This document shows, piece after piece, positions 1 through 12,247 of a DNA stretch of 64,000 bases. The notes beneath the pieces are model-generated. The model worked only from the letters and a program-made list of their open reading frames with translations, did not search any database and was not told where the DNA came from. The translations under genes were made by a program, and so were the position numbers. The number at the start of each line of letters is the position of its first letter. Within the stretch, counting starts at the first letter, position 1. Source of the DNA: Siphonodentalium dalli (lineage: Eukaryota > Mollusca > Scaphopoda > Gadilida > Siphonodentaliidae). The stretch is from NCBI GenBank assembly GCA_032622095.1, contig CP136061.1:93555345-93619344 (forward strand), read 5' to 3'.

Positions 1-312
1 ACCACCAATAAATTAAGTGGCCCAGTAAACAGTCGACGAGAAGACTTGTTCTGACCAAATTGCGGATGAAGATGGATAACTCTAAAATCAAGTGGCTTTT
101 TGTGTCCGATATTTGACAAACCGGCAAAATTTCGTTGAACAAACTTTGAATAAATAACAGGTTTTAGGCAATTGTGTACTAATGTTGACTGTGGTTAGCA
201 TTATTTTTGGGTAATTACTCGATTCTGATAAATGAAGCTGCATTTAAAAAAAAAAATTGTTGTTGGAATCTGATGAAATGGGGACCATCGAATCGGATTG
301 AATACCTTTAAT
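1..312. mobile_element. TTAAAGGTACTCAA-family MITE, truncated by the window edge
   Basis: The right end reads GAATCGGATTGAATACCTTT. The GGATGAAGATGGATAACTCT and AAAATCAAGTGG tracts recur in the 59.6-kb copy. The left part lies outside the window. Confidence 0.6.
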
Positions 313-1284
313 GTTGGCTGTTAGTTCCGTAAGCTATCTATGGTTAGGTTATAGCTCAATAAGCTTATCTATTCATCACAATGCATGTTTACACTGACAC
401 TCCGGGGGATGGATAGGTATTTGGTCATAGGTATGAGTCAACAATAAGCGTAGACTTATGGAAATGGTGTTATTAGCTTACTTTGGTCCTCACTTGGCAG
501 CCATATCTTACCATATATTATAGCTAGATATAGCTATTATATAGACATGCATACCATTTAAATTATGCTATACTGTACAAATTAGCACATGTATACCATA
601 TATGACGACTCATAACTTATGCTGAAGCTTCTAGACTGGTATTCTTATACTTTCATGTTGTTATATAGGATTAAAATATAGTCCTATAAAGCACACAAAT
701 TTTCATAGTAATGTGATACATATATATGTGTACCTAATATTGATTTTTGATCTATATCCAACTGACCATGTCCTTTTAAGACTGGACAGTCTTCGTAATT
801 GAACCAATCATAAGTATTGGGGACCACTATGGAAATAAGAGGGATTGGTTTGTCCTTCTTTAAGTGTTATCCCTGGTAATGATATATTTAATTATAGAGG
901 CTGACCAGTATTAATAATAAAATTTATTAATATTAATACCACCGACTAACCATATTAAAACCTTATTGGTTAAATCTTTTTTTTTATTATAAATACACAT
1001 TAGATAGTGAGCTCACAGAGATATGTTAATGTCGACCGCTTTTCCATATAAAAGTATTTACATTGCTTTTTCAATATGTATACATTTGTCAACTTTGTAT
1101 AAATTGTATAGATATATATCATTGCCATTAAATAATCTAACTAAATCTAACTATACAAATTTACATTGGACAATGCTATTGGCGAACCGGTGCAGATTTC
1201 ACTTATGCGTACCTCCAAGAAAGAAAATGTCTGCAGTTTCAAGAATACGTTTTTTTTTTACCCAACGGAGAACATAGACATAGT
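313..1284. other. Unassigned AT-rich sequence
   Basis: No gene, RNA gene or recognised repeat in about 1 kb. Confidence 0.4.
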
Positions 1285-1749
1285 TATGGAATCCTATTAG
1301 GGCCACTTGCTAATGGCGCTTTCGGCGCTTTCGGTGCGATGCGCCGAAAGCGACAAAAAGTGCGCCATTAGTAACGCGCCGAAAGCACCGAAAGCGCCGA
1401 AAGCGACAAAATATGCGCCGTTACGGCGCACTATTTGTCGCTTTCGGCGCACTTTTTGTCGCTTTCGGCGCGCGCGCCGAAAGCGACAAAATGTGCGATA
1501 TTAGCGCATGTTTCGGCGCGCGCCGAAAGCGCCATTAGGCATACTATTAGGTCCACTCCCTAATGGCGCGCGCCGGAAGCGACAAAAAGTGCGCCATTAG
1601 GGTATGTTTCGGCGCGCGCCGAAAGCGCCGAAAGCGACAAAAAGTGCGCCGATCGGTGCACATTTTGTCGCTTTCGGCGCATCGCTCCGAAAGCGACAAA
1701 AAGTGCGCTGAAAGCGCCATTAGCAAGTGGCCCTAATAGGATTCCATAC
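1285..1749. mobile_element. GC-rich palindromic fold-back element
   Basis: Outer inverted ends are TATGGAATCCTATTAGGGCC (1285) and GGCCCTAATAGGATTCCATA (1749), continuing into CACTTGCTAATGGCGCTTTC and its complement. The inside is built from many inverted copies of GCGCCGAAAGCGAC and GACAAAAAGTGCGCC. A second internal end-like copy (TATTAGGTCCACTCCCTAAT, about 1548) suggests that two elements merged. GC content is far above the flanks. Short frames on both strands are repeat translations. Confidence 0.8.
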
Positions 1750-1904
1750 ATAGTAGCTTTAAAGAGATTAGAGTTGTCCTCCATTCCACGGATTTGACAG
1801 TGGTTATCGACTTGACAGTGTTGCTGCGAAATATGACAAATATTACAAAGCTTTCGATGCAATGTTCGTTTCCATTATAAACATATATACATGTATTAAA
1901 GATG

Positions 1905-2318
1905 AATAATCCGAATTAACGCTCCCAAATGAATATTTCTTTTGCTTCGGGGTGAAAAATATTTGATTTGAGTCGAGGAAAGCTCAGAGTGATCAGATGT
2001 CGATTTTCGAAATTTTTTATTTCTCGAAATGTATAATTATTTGTGGCCCAGAAAAGAGCCGACAAACCGATGGTCTCGGACAAAATTGCGGCGAAAATCA
2101 AATGGTAATACGGCCAAATTTCGTGATACGCAAGTGATAAATAACACGTTTTGGGAAATTTTATACAATAGTTGACAGCGGTTAGCATTATTTTGTTGTA
2201 ATTAATCGATTCTGATAACGAAAGCGTATTTTGAAGAAATGTTGATGTTGTTGTTGTTGTTGTTGTTGTTGTAACTTGATAATATGGGACCGTCAGATCG
2301 GATTGAGTGCATTTAAAT
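1905..2318. mobile_element. TTAAAGGTACTCAA-family MITE, degenerate
   Basis: The left arm contains GCTTCGGGGTGAAAAATATT, GAGTCGAGGAA and GTGATCAGATGTCGATTTTC. The right end is CAGATCGGATTGAGTGCATT. A (TGT)n run at about 2243-2272 sits inside. A reading frame across it on the minus strand is not a gene. Confidence 0.6.
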
Positions 2319-2395
2319 ATTAGTAAATTTGATAACTATTTATTCACCTACCCGAAACGTTTAAGATTGTTAGACCTGCTTTTATTTAGATTTAA

Positions 2396-2705
2396 AGGGG
2401 GGCTGTACACTAAATCCGGCCATTTATAGGATCATCTCCTTTTATACACAACACAATATATGCAACAAATGAATGAATTTGAGCCATGGATTAGTGCAAA
2501 ATACACTCATGCTGTGCTCTATGAAAGATGCAAACAACATGGTTATTGTAATAGCATGAGTTCATGACTCCTTGCATCATTCGTAGAGCACATGACTTTA
2601 TTTTGCACTAATCCATGGCTCAAATTCATTATTTGTTGCATATATTCTGTTGAGTATAATAGGAGATGGTCAAATATATGATCGGATTTAGTGTACAGTC
2701 CCCCT
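2396..2705. mobile_element. TTAA-flanked MITE (310 bp)
   Basis: The element starts AGGGGGGCTGTACACTAAAT and ends with the complement (ATTTAGTGTACAGTCCCCCT). It is flanked by TTAA at 2392-2395 and 2706-2709. Long inverted arms share GAGCCATGGATTAGTGCAAA. A TTAA duplication suggests piggyBac mobilisation, but the AGGGG end is unusual for that group. Confidence 0.7.
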
Positions 2706-2765
2706 TTAAGATCAAAATGATAATTATCTTGAAGACACTTGATTCTTTGAAGCCTCAAATTATCC

Positions 2766-2989
2766 TTAACCCTTTTGTGACGGAAGCTGCGCTGGTGCAG
2801 CAGTAAATATGCTGTGCCAGTGCATTCATATATCAGAGAATGCAATGGCTTGCGATGTCAAAGTAAATATTGTTATGCCAATGCATTATCTTATATATGG
2901 CTCCCTATGAAAGACTCGCATATATAAGAGAATGCATTGGTGCAGGGTTTCGCAAAATTTGTGGAAGCTTCAGTCATGGAAGGGTCAAA
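2766..2989. mobile_element. Degenerate relative of the 37.0-kb TTAA MITE
   Basis: The ends (TTAACCCTTTTGTGAC, 2766; GTCATGGAAGGGTCAA, 2989) form an imperfect inverted repeat. At 2877-2940 lies a hairpin (CCAATGCATTATCTTATATA / TATATAAGAGAATGCATTGG) that also occurs twice in the element at 37016-37363. Confidence 0.55.
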
Positions 2990-3345
2990 GACATATTATG
3001 GACTTGTTCGAGTGCGTGAAATTGTATGTATGTTAGTATGCATGGCGCTATGCCAACTGGAGGAATGTAGCAATCTACTGACATCGCCGAAAGTCTCAAA
3101 GAACTCGACTAAACCACTCTATAGAAAACATCGTCTGAACTACGCGAAATTGTAATTATGAACTCCTCGATTCGGGACGCAACTATCAGCGATAACCCAA
3201 CGAAAACAATTTCACAATCGAGAGACACTGCCTTTAATTAATGTATAAGAATGTCGGTGTGTGTTGTCAATTTGGATATAATATATTTTTTAAATAACTA
3301 CTTTGAGCAAGATTGATCTCCATTTCTATTTGATCACCCTATACC
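2990..3345. repeat. Dispersed repeat, also at 53930-54960
   Basis: The segment from GGACTTGTTCGAGTGCGTGA to CTATTTGATCACCC is homologous, in the same orientation, to the sequence around 53950-54930. It lacks the SINE and MITE found in that copy, so it serves as an empty site for both. Its own function is unknown. Part of the family also appears near 14400 in the opposite orientation. Confidence 0.75.
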
Positions 3346-3807
3346 GAGTTTTTCATATCACTTCAAATGATACATGCTCGTTGTGATTTGCCGCGGAAAT
3401 ACAGAGACCGAGAGAGAGGGGGAGGGAGAGAGATAGAAGAGGGGTTATTTTCAAAGAAACAGAAATTAGCAATCGCCGTTTTTCTTAAAGGAGACGTTTC
3501 GCGAACTGACGATTATAATTAACAGTATTTATTGCACACCCTATAGCTTATTTGTGCGAAATACACCAAAAATACAGGATAATTGAATCGTTCAATAAAA
3601 AAATGTGTATTGTTCTTGAACAATACAAACATCATTACGTCAACAACGTCACTGGCGACGTCAACTTTAACAGAAAATGTCTTCGCTAAATTATGGGGTA
3701 TAAATTATAATCTACATTAAGCACATGTTTGTTCTATTAAATAAAACAATATCGACCTAAATATTAGTATGTTACAAGCTGCAATCTTCAGAGTGTGCAA
3801 TAAGCAT

Positions 3808-3938
3808 AGAACAACACAGTTGTGTGAACATGTTAACGTTATTACACTCGTTTGTCGTACCTCCGGTTCTCGTTTTACCATCGCGTCACAACAAACTTGT
3901 GCAATAACGTTAACCAGTTCACACACTTGTGTCGTTCT
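3808..3938. repeat. Inverted repeat / hairpin (131 bp)
   Basis: AGAACAACACAGTTGTGTGA at the left is matched by TCACACACTTGTGTCGTTCT at the right, with AACGTTATT/AATAACGTT further in. It is a small fold-back MITE or a hairpin, without coding capacity. Confidence 0.65.
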
Positions 3939-4117
3939 ATCTATTTATCGCATAATTAGACCCCAAATCCGGCCTCATTTTTTAGTTAGACACACGTGTA
4001 GTATCGGCACGCGCAGTGACATAACAGCTTAGCACAATCATATCGATGGCAATGCCTTTATTATTTTTATTAGAATATAAGTATAAATTTGTATTTGGTT
4101 ATTTAGTGTTAACTTAG

Positions 4118-4260
4118 GAGATCAACGTACCCTGTTTCGTTGTACATTATGGGATTCGAGCATGAAAACAGTTTGTGAACTCGCCGGAAAGCGCACCGTT
4201 CACAAACTGTTTTCATGCTCGAATCACAGAATGTACAACGAAACAGGGTACGTTTATCTC
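4118..4260. mobile_element. Fold-back hairpin MITE (143 bp)
   Basis: Arms of about 60 bp from GAGATCAACGTACCCTGTTT to AAACAGGGTACGTTTATCTC surround a loop of about 15 bp. The arms are nearly perfect, including ATGCTCGAAT and GTTTGTGAAC. No TSD was identified. Confidence 0.8.
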
Positions 4261-4926
4261 CATTGAAATTCAATCTAGCAAGGAATTTGCAAAAAAAACT
4301 GTATAAAAAGTAATCATTTAGTCATTTTCATGACACGAATCGAGACTTTCATTTTGCCGTTGTCACCGTGCACTAATCGTTGGGTTTGTTCATTGCGTTA
4401 CTCGGAACACTGCTCCGTAACAATTTCCTGTGGGGCGGGTTGGCCCACAGCGGAGAGGTCGGGTAGGCTATGGGCCGAATTCGATTCTATTTTAGTCCAT
4501 GGACATGAACTTCAAAGATGCCGCCGATGGCAACGGTATCTGTAGACAACAACGCGCGGGTGTGCTCGTTTCGCTACTCCGTTCTGCGCCGATGAAATTT
4601 TACCGCTCTCGGCCAATCAGAATGCTTGTTTTTAGTGACAAATACTCAATTGAATTATAATGTGAGATAAACATCGGTGATAACGGTGGTTGAATAAGTT
4701 TGTCAACATGAAAAGACACATTTGAAATTGAATTATATTTATTCTTGAAGTAAATCTTTACTTCCTCTTTGGTTGTGATAAGGAAATCAATATTATTTTT
4801 GTTTTAACCTCAACCGTTTCGAGATCGTTTTTCCTTGTTAAAATATTAATATATGATAAAATGAATCTCGAATTCGTCGCAAATGGGCATCACAAAACGT
4901 CATTATTATACATGTAATATAAGTAG

Positions 4927-5974
4927 TAGTGATGCGGACGGACCGCTTTGGACCGGTCCGGTCCGCGGTCCAGGGGTGGACCGCGGTCCGGTCCGGACCG
5001 GGTGTTACTGGACCGGACCGGACCGCTTTTTACCGCCGGTCCGGTACTCTCCGGTCCGGTCCACTATTTTTCTTCAGTTATAATAAGCTATCGCGAATAT
5101 TATTGCGTATTTGCCGTCATATCAATTAGCAACGATGTATTGACGCATTCAAGTGGTTAATATCTATGTACCACCATATCAATGCGACAAACATGCAACT
5201 GAATGAATATGGAACTATGTGTTATAAACAGTGTAACATGGGATCAACTAATCAATTTGGATGGATATCGAATCGAGTATTCTATTGTTTTTCACAGTTA
5301 TATTTATCGAAGAAACATGCAAACCACATTACATAGTACATACACAAGACAGTCACATTAATCCAATAGTAGTTGTACTTAGGTATATAACTGTAATTGT
5401 CAGGACTATACAATCAGCCATCACAAATTTCCAAGACTCCAATATTAATGTAGTAGTCATATTAGAACACATTAATTTTGTATAATTGTCATCAGTATAG
5501 TTATTTCGTATAAATTTCAATTTATTGAAAATATATATGATACGAATCATGCATATGATCAGTTAGATTGGTTATAACACATTCTGGCCCTATAGCTACC
5601 AGTATATATCTGTCCAATACATTTAATTAGTGCATGTTCGCATTACTAGACATACTATTATCGTGCATCGTTCCCAGTATATCCCACTAGAGACAGACAA
5701 TGATGCATACAATCGGCAAACAATGCAAGTTTTAACATATGTGGACTCATTGCAATGCACTGAACTCAGTAACCTTATAGTTTGTACTATACAGAGTAAA
5801 CACTTTGAGAAAACAGAGAAGTCATTAACATATAGCCTATAATAGGTGGACCGGACCGTTTTGGACCGGTCCAGGCATGTGTACCGGACCGGAATGGCCT
5901 GGACCGGACCGGACTGAACCGCCTTGGCAGTGGACCGGACCACCCAAGGTGGTCCGGTCCGGTCCGCATCACTA
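4927..5974. mobile_element. Complete hAT-type MITE with exact 8-bp TSD (1,048 bp)
   Basis: The terminal inverted repeats TAGTGATGCGGAC and GTCCGCATCACTA are flanked on both sides by ATAAGTAG (4919-4926 and 5975-5982). Subterminal regions carry dense GGACCGGTCC-type repeats. The AT-rich interior has no transposase. An 8-bp TSD and TAGTG ends place it in hAT. A diverged, truncated copy lies inverted at 44257-45455. Confidence 0.93.
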
Positions 5975-6277
5975 ATAAGTAGTGGCTCACTTTGTCACTA
6001 TCCATCTGTCTTGACAAATTGAACCACAACATTATACTCACGGGGATGCTTACATACATGTATGTATACCCAATTGTGGAAAGAATTTGCGGTAAAATGT
6101 GTTATCCGGCACTCTTGTGTCTTCCTGTCCCCGATCCCTGGCCCATACGACGCCGCATAAGCCCATGCACACAATTATATTCCATATATAGATGATTAGA
6201 CATGTATATTTTGTGAAAATCGACGACACAATTGTGTGCGTGCACTTGTAGTGCACCTCACCGCCCCATCACCGACT

Positions 6278-6530
6278 ATAAAATCAAGTGGTAATAATAA
6301 CCTATTTGATTTTAGAGTTATCCATCTTCATCGGCAATTTGTCCGTTTGACCTGGTTTGACCACGTGTTTTCTGGGCCACATCTCGAGAAATTAACAAAC
6401 TTTAAAAATCGATATCTGATCACTCTGAGCTTTGATGGGTGGGTTCCTCGACTCGAATCAGATATATTTTACCCCCGAAGCCAAAGAAATAGTAATTTAG
6501 GAGCGTCTGATCGGATTGAGTACCTTTAAT
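6278..6530. mobile_element. TTAAAGGTACTCAA-family MITE, half element
   Basis: The right arm is intact (GACCACGTGTTTTCTGGGCC, CACATCTCGAGAAATTA, TCTGATCGGATTGAGTACC). Only the centre of the left arm remains (AAAATCAAGTGG). The open frame across it is an artefact. Confidence 0.65.
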
Positions 6531-7138
6531 TGGTTATGACTAGTAGCATGTTAGTAACCATTGTATAGTCGAGGGATGATCAAATCGATATCATCCTATA
6601 GTAAACAATAGTATGATACACGGCATAGACAAGGGTATCATGATATTTCAGACCTTATTTGGCTGCAAGATACCCCAACTCTTGTAAACATTACTCGTGT
6701 CTAAGAGATGCAGATTCACTCCCGCTTAAACCATTGTACACCAATAGGCCTACCTCTGTTGATCTACATATTGAAACATAAAAGTACAAAACCTCTGGAC
6801 TCTTCGTTGTTCCCGTAAACGGCCATCTTCATACTTACCACTGGACAACGGGACAATGACCTCTTCCAGAAGAAAAAAAACATATTCGCGCCATTGTACA
6901 ATACATGGCCTTGACCTTGACGTGTTGACGCATAGATGTGAATGGTGCATAATTTGTTCACTACATACCAACTCTTGCATTAAATTGTGATAAATAGTAA
7001 TAAATAACAATAATTAGTTCAAGTTTAACAGATGAGTCTCCCGTTAGCATGCATATGCAGTGATGATAGTAATAATTCATGAATATTATCAATGAGGACG
7101 CCGATAAAACGTCGGTAACTGATGTACACGCTCTATTT
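6531..7138. other. Unassigned sequence before the microsatellite
   Basis: Overlapping short minus-strand frames at 6750-7010 have no domain; nothing else seen. Confidence 0.35.
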
Positions 7139-7339
7139 CACATCCGCATGGACACATGTTTGTGTATATTTATATATGCTGACCCGTATATAGAGTCGGT
7201 TTGAATGATCAGGTTAGCATATAACGAATGATGTATGTCCGTCGTGTGTGAGTATATATGTGTATGCATATATGTAAGGGTGTATTTGTATGTGTATAAG
7301 TATGTGAATGCATGTGCGTGCATACGTGTGTGGTGTTTC

Positions 7340-7386
<47 letters not shown>

Positions 7387-7465
7387 GTATGTGTGTATGT
7401 ATATGTATATATGTGTGTATATATATGTATATATATATGTGTATATATGTGTGTATATGTGTATA

Positions 7466-7497
<32 letters not shown>

Positions 7498-7498
7498 G

Positions 7499-7550
<52 letters not shown>

Positions 7551-7620
7551 ATATGTGTATGTATGTGTATGTATTTATGTAATTGTGTGTTTATATGTAT
7601 GTATATGTGTAGTTAAGTAT
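7139..7620 (+). repeat. AT/GT microsatellite tract
   Basis: Uninterrupted (AT)n and (GT)n runs with mixed TATG/TGTA repeats dominate 7339-7618. Three overlapping frames here encode only Tyr/Ile/Cys/Val repeats and are artefacts. Confidence 0.95.
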
Positions 7621-8261
7621 GTAAGTTAGGGCCACCCTGTATGTGCGCCCGTGTTGTTTGTAAATGCATGTGGACGTTTAGTCTGCGAGATTACACAGGT
7701 GTTCTGTTTGTGTTGTGTCCATTTGTTAAAAAGTTTATGTGCTTTTCATGTCAATTCTCTTTTGTCAAACAATGTATGTATATATATATGTAACCTGTAA
7801 TTATGTTATTACTGCTCTCCAAAATTGGAGGAAATAAAGGTATATATAATATGACAGCTAACATTGATGATGAAGTATGTCTCAGTTGGAAAATAGACTA
7901 AAGGTTGTATTGCGAAGTATCGGGTGTGCATTTAATCCGATTAATATATTTTTGGTCCGCATTTAGAGGCTTTCTGTTGTGGTGAATGAGAAACATGCGG
8001 ATGATAATATTTTGCCGTAATTGTAAACTTTGAAGGATTGGTTGTGTAAACGGAATTCTGAGGTGGTGCATTCATGAAACCAATATATTTTATATCATAC
8101 TTTATTTACATGTCTATTATTATGATCTTGAGGGCGTTACCATTTCTGACTATGGTTCTCCTGTTCAATACAGTTTCGTCGTTATGAGACCCACCCGAAA
8201 CGAGAACATCAGACCGCATACAGCAATATCTACCAGTGATGTCTCTTACCGATAACGTCTC
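7621..8261. other. Unassigned sequence between microsatellites
   Basis: No gene or repeat family recognised. A GGAAATAAAGG near 7830 resembles a polyadenylation signal but no gene precedes it. Confidence 0.35.
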
Positions 8262-8520
8262 TGTCAATATCGAGATCGAGATCGAGAGAGATCGAGAGAG
8301 AGAGAGAGATCGAGAGATCGAGAGAGATCGAGAGAGATCGAGAGAGAGATCGAGAGAGAGATCGAGATCGAGAGATCGAGATCGATCGAGAGAGAGAGAT
8401 CGAGAGAGATCGAGAGAGAGCGAGAGAGCGAGCGAGCGAGGGAGCGAGAGCGAGGGCGAGAGAGCGAGCTAGAGAGCGCGATAGAGCGAGAGAGCGAGAG
8501 AGCGAGAGAGAGCGAGCGAG

Positions 8521-8562
<42 letters not shown>
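8262..8562 (+). repeat. GA/GAGATC polypurine microsatellite (~300 bp)
   Basis: Runs of (GA)n broken by GATCGAGA and GAGCGAGC motifs end in about 40 bp of pure GA and G6. The strand asymmetry could allow triplex DNA. Frames on both strands (Arg/Glu or Ser/Leu/Arg repeats) are artefacts. Confidence 0.95.
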
Positions 8563-8565
<3 letters not shown>

Positions 8566-9378
8566 TGCATGTGCATCCGTTTTCTCTGTGAAACGTGTCA
8601 TTCACATGCAGATATAATACTATGGTATAAGTTGACAAAATAGTCCCATGCAAATCTGACAGTTATTTGGGAAACTCATTATTTATGGACTGGTTTGAAC
8701 ATGATTCTGGTATTATGTGATCTGCCTGTGTTGTCGGCGACAACATTATTATGTAACACGTATTTTCTCCAATTTACGAGAATCTTGTAAATTCTGGTAT
8801 TCAGCGTCGATAAATAAATATATTTATTGATGTTCGCCAACATGCGCAGGGCCGGTAAAGTGGTCACTACTGCGCCGTCTCAACGATGTTTGTGGCTATT
8901 TTAACCATAAGATCGCACGAATGATTTTTGCGTTGGTTTAACGGGGTTCAAGCTGCACTCTTCTCTTGAACTTCCTCGTTGTACCCCCCCCCCCCCCGAA
9001 CCCATGATTGGGAGATGCGTATAATAATTATATCACTATAATATTCGTCATTTCATAATGTTTCATTAAAGTTAACATATAACACCATGCATTGTAGTTA
9101 TTCCATATATATATACTTTATGTGCGGTCGAGCTACACGCGAGTAAGAACATAACGTAAGAAAGGTTAGCGACGCAATAAGAGCTCCCGCACACAGAAAA
9201 TGAATGGCGCGATAATTTCATCGAACTCGTTGTTCGGATCTGCGGTTGTTGATTCATACAGGCACATACAAATGTTAGCATTCACCATCATATGTATGGC
9301 ACGATCAATATAGACTAATTAACATTATTGAGAAGCAAACAAAATTGCGTTAAATGTCACATATTTGAGCGTCGCAAT
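8563..9378. other. Unassigned sequence with C13 run
   Basis: Contains a C13 homopolymer at about 8986-8998; no gene or RNA recognised. Confidence 0.4.
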
Positions 9379-9922
9379 ATTAAAGGCACGGGCGGCGTTC
9401 TTTGCAGAAATTCATATTTGTTAAAATCAACAGAAGGAATGTTAATATATATATAGTTTTGTTCACATGCCAAACATAATCAGCGCGTAAATAGTATTAT
9501 GTTGTCAAGAAGTACGATGGTGTACGTAAACAAGAGCCTGCTCGTGTTACAGAAGTGTTGCTTCTGTTTACATAACACATCGAAATTCTATTGATTAATC
9601 ACACACAAATGATATAAACGCTCTTTATTATTTCCATATCAGGAAAACATTAACAAATAACGCTCTTTATGTTTACCATATCCGGATCTAAACAAAAGCC
9701 AGGTTCTGTAACCTTTTTTGCTTTTATTTACATAACAAAGGAAAAACATTTGACAATAACATGCTGTTTATGCCATATTTCTGATTGGTATAAGAGCAAG
9801 TTCTGTCTATATTTTACTATTCTTTCTGTCTATATTTTACTATTCTTTCTGTTTGTGGCAGTTTTTGACCGGGGGTGAATATTTTAACAGCATACCCACC
9901 GCCAACGACACCCATATCTTTA
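9379..9922. mobile_element. 0.54-kb MITE, ATTAAAGGCACGGG family (copy 1)
   Basis: The left end ATTAAAGGCACGGGCGGC and body landmarks (CACACAAATG-ATATAAACGCTC, TGTTTACCAT, GCATACCCACCGCCAA) match the copy at 39651-40163. The right end is eroded (CATATCTTTAA). No transposase is present. Confidence 0.75.
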
Positions 9923-10540
9923 AGCGTGAGATATCGCTATATTATGCGCGAAATATTATGATATTAAGCGCGAAATATTTCAATAATATCGTGAGCAGCG
10001 CGCTTTTAAGCGTTTTCACTTATGATGGTGTTTAATATACACATATACTATATCTCCAGCAATGACTAAGAACCGAAACTGTCATCAGCTCCAAGACATT
10101 TTGTTACTTTTGAATTCGTGCAGCTATAAGGTGTGCGAATATAAAGTACGCGAATTCAAAACTGAGCGAAAAATAGTACTGAGCTGTTTAAATACGAGTA
10201 AGGTAGGTTAATCGCGCGATCGGTTGAACATGAATGCCGAGCGAGGGATTAATTGGTGGCTCGGCTTTGTTGCCAACTAAGACACAGGACACAGGACGAA
10301 ATAATATATATGCTATGATTGATGTGATGACATTTACTTCAAGTTTGATAACTGTCTTAGCAACATTAAACGTACATTGTAACTGATGGTGTCGCTTAGA
10401 TATTTATTGTTACTTTGATATATATTAAAAATATTATATGTAGCTTGTTTCACTATAGCTAATTTTACCTTAATTGTACGCGGTTAGGTTTTACATTATA
10501 TATGCAATCAACGTCGTTTTCGATGCATATGTCGGCATAT

Positions 10541-10634
10541 AGAAGTGTCTGATGCCGAATTACATACTGTATAATAATTTCGCGAAGCGAAATTATACTA
10601 AGTATGTAGTTCGGCATCAGACACTAAGTCTTCT
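10541..10634. mobile_element. Short near-perfect palindrome (hairpin MITE)
   Basis: AGTGTCTGATGCCGAATTAC is inverted as GTAGTTCGGCATCAGACACT, with TAATTTCGCGAAGCGAAATT at the centre. It would fold as one long hairpin. The origin is unknown. Confidence 0.8.
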
Positions 10635-10659
10635 ATACGACTACAGATGCTTCGAAAAG

Positions 10660-12247
10660 GGACACACTATAAAGTGTATGCCGAGGCCGAGGCCGGCTCC
10701 AAATAAAAGGTGTAAACGGGGTGTTATATGGCGTTTGGTTCGTTGTTTCTCAATGGATATTAATGAAATTGGGTGTATATGTCCGGGTTGGGACATGGAA
10801 TACAATAACGTTTGAATTGTTTCCAAATTCACAAATTTATTGATTTTATTCACTTTTTCGTTCTGAAACACACTATAAAGTGTAAACGGCCGGCTCCAAT
10901 TAAAAGGTGTTAGCGGACGTGATGTCGCATTATCTTCTTTGTTTATAAATGGATATGACTGAAATTTAGTACATATGTCCGGGTTATGACATGGTATACA
11001 TTAACTTTTGAATTGTTTTTAAAATAAAAATATTCTTGATTTTATTGAACTTTTCGTTCTTTCGTTCTATAAAGTGTAGCGGCCGGCTCTAATTAAAAGG
11101 TGTAAGCGGCTTATTAGCTTAGCGTTATAGGTATAATCGGATTAACTAATTGGCGACTCTATATAGACTATTGTGTTTTGGGGCATTTGAGGTTTTGGCG
11201 AAATAATAATTTAAATACATTTATTTTAAATGATAACTTTATTTAATCATTATGCATATATATAATAAACACATAAAATATAATAACATACATGAGACAT
11301 ACAAACATGATTAGGCCTAAAAAAAAATTATCCGTGTTTCTGCTAACGGGACCTGTCTTGGGTAGGGTAGGTATGTAGGGATTTAAAAAATAAATATTTT
11401 TAATTTTATTTTTTTCACAACCCACTCGGAGGTGCTCCAAGCTGTATTTATGATATTTTGACAACCGAGTGGTCATAAACAGTCTTAAATTTTATTCCAA
11501 AATAGAGGGAAGGAAGATTGGATAGATAATTAGATATAAACAGGTGCCTGAGTATTACAAAATAATATATAGTGGGCCCATGTATCACAGTGGTCTCTTC
11601 GCCGTTGGAAACATTGTAAATTCATTTTTCTCCAAACATTCTACAAGATGGCCCCTAAGTTTCTTTTGATCAAAATATTTCATCCCTATTTTACCGGTGA
11701 TGCAAAATTCTACTAAGAACGCTATTGCAAATAAGCCACAATAAACGGAATTGGTTTGATGAACATTTGCACTTGGGGGACATGAATTGTCGTATTGAAA
11801 TACAATTGTCCAAGTTGTATTTCCAAAGATGCAGACAACTTGTCTGCGAATAGACTATCTAAAAGGACTGGTGTATGCCTACGTGATTGTTATTGTCCAT
11901 CACAGAAAGCACCCAGTGTCCAGTGCCGGTATGGTGGATTTGTGCAGAAGGCTTCTTGGCAGGATCAAATCGTGATAAATATTGCCAGGAATTGTTTGGT
12001 CCATCGCAATAGGGCGTCAGAGCTCTGTTTGTTGCAAGCCGTTTATTTGTAGATATTTCTAAATTAGTATTTCCCCAAAAACCTCAAATGATACAAAACA
12101 CCCAAGACTAATAGTCTAGAGTCGTCAGTTAGTTAATCCGATTACCTATACCGCTAAGCACATAAGCGCTTACACCTTTTAATTAGAGCCCGCCGTTTAC
12201 ACTTTATAGTGTGTTTCAGAACGAAAAAGTTGAATAAAATCAATAAA
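10660..12247. repeat. Inverted-repeat element with ACACTATAAAGTGT monomers
   Basis: Three tandem monomers start near 10663, 10870 and 11068 (ACACTATAAAGTGT then GGCCGGCTCCAATTAAAAGG). The last continues to about 11210 and is matched in inverted orientation by 12072-12205 (AATCCGATTACCTATACC, CCTTTTAATTAGAGC, ACACTTTATAGTGTGTTTC). The ~860-bp centre has no recognisable gene. The fold-back at 12248 abuts its right end. Confidence 0.7.

Noticed and set aside
7235-7629. Tyr/Ile/Val/Cys-rich frames
   Set aside because: AT/GT microsatellite translations in three frames.
8230-8653. Ser/Leu/Arg- and Arg/Glu-rich frames
   Set aside because: GA microsatellite translations.
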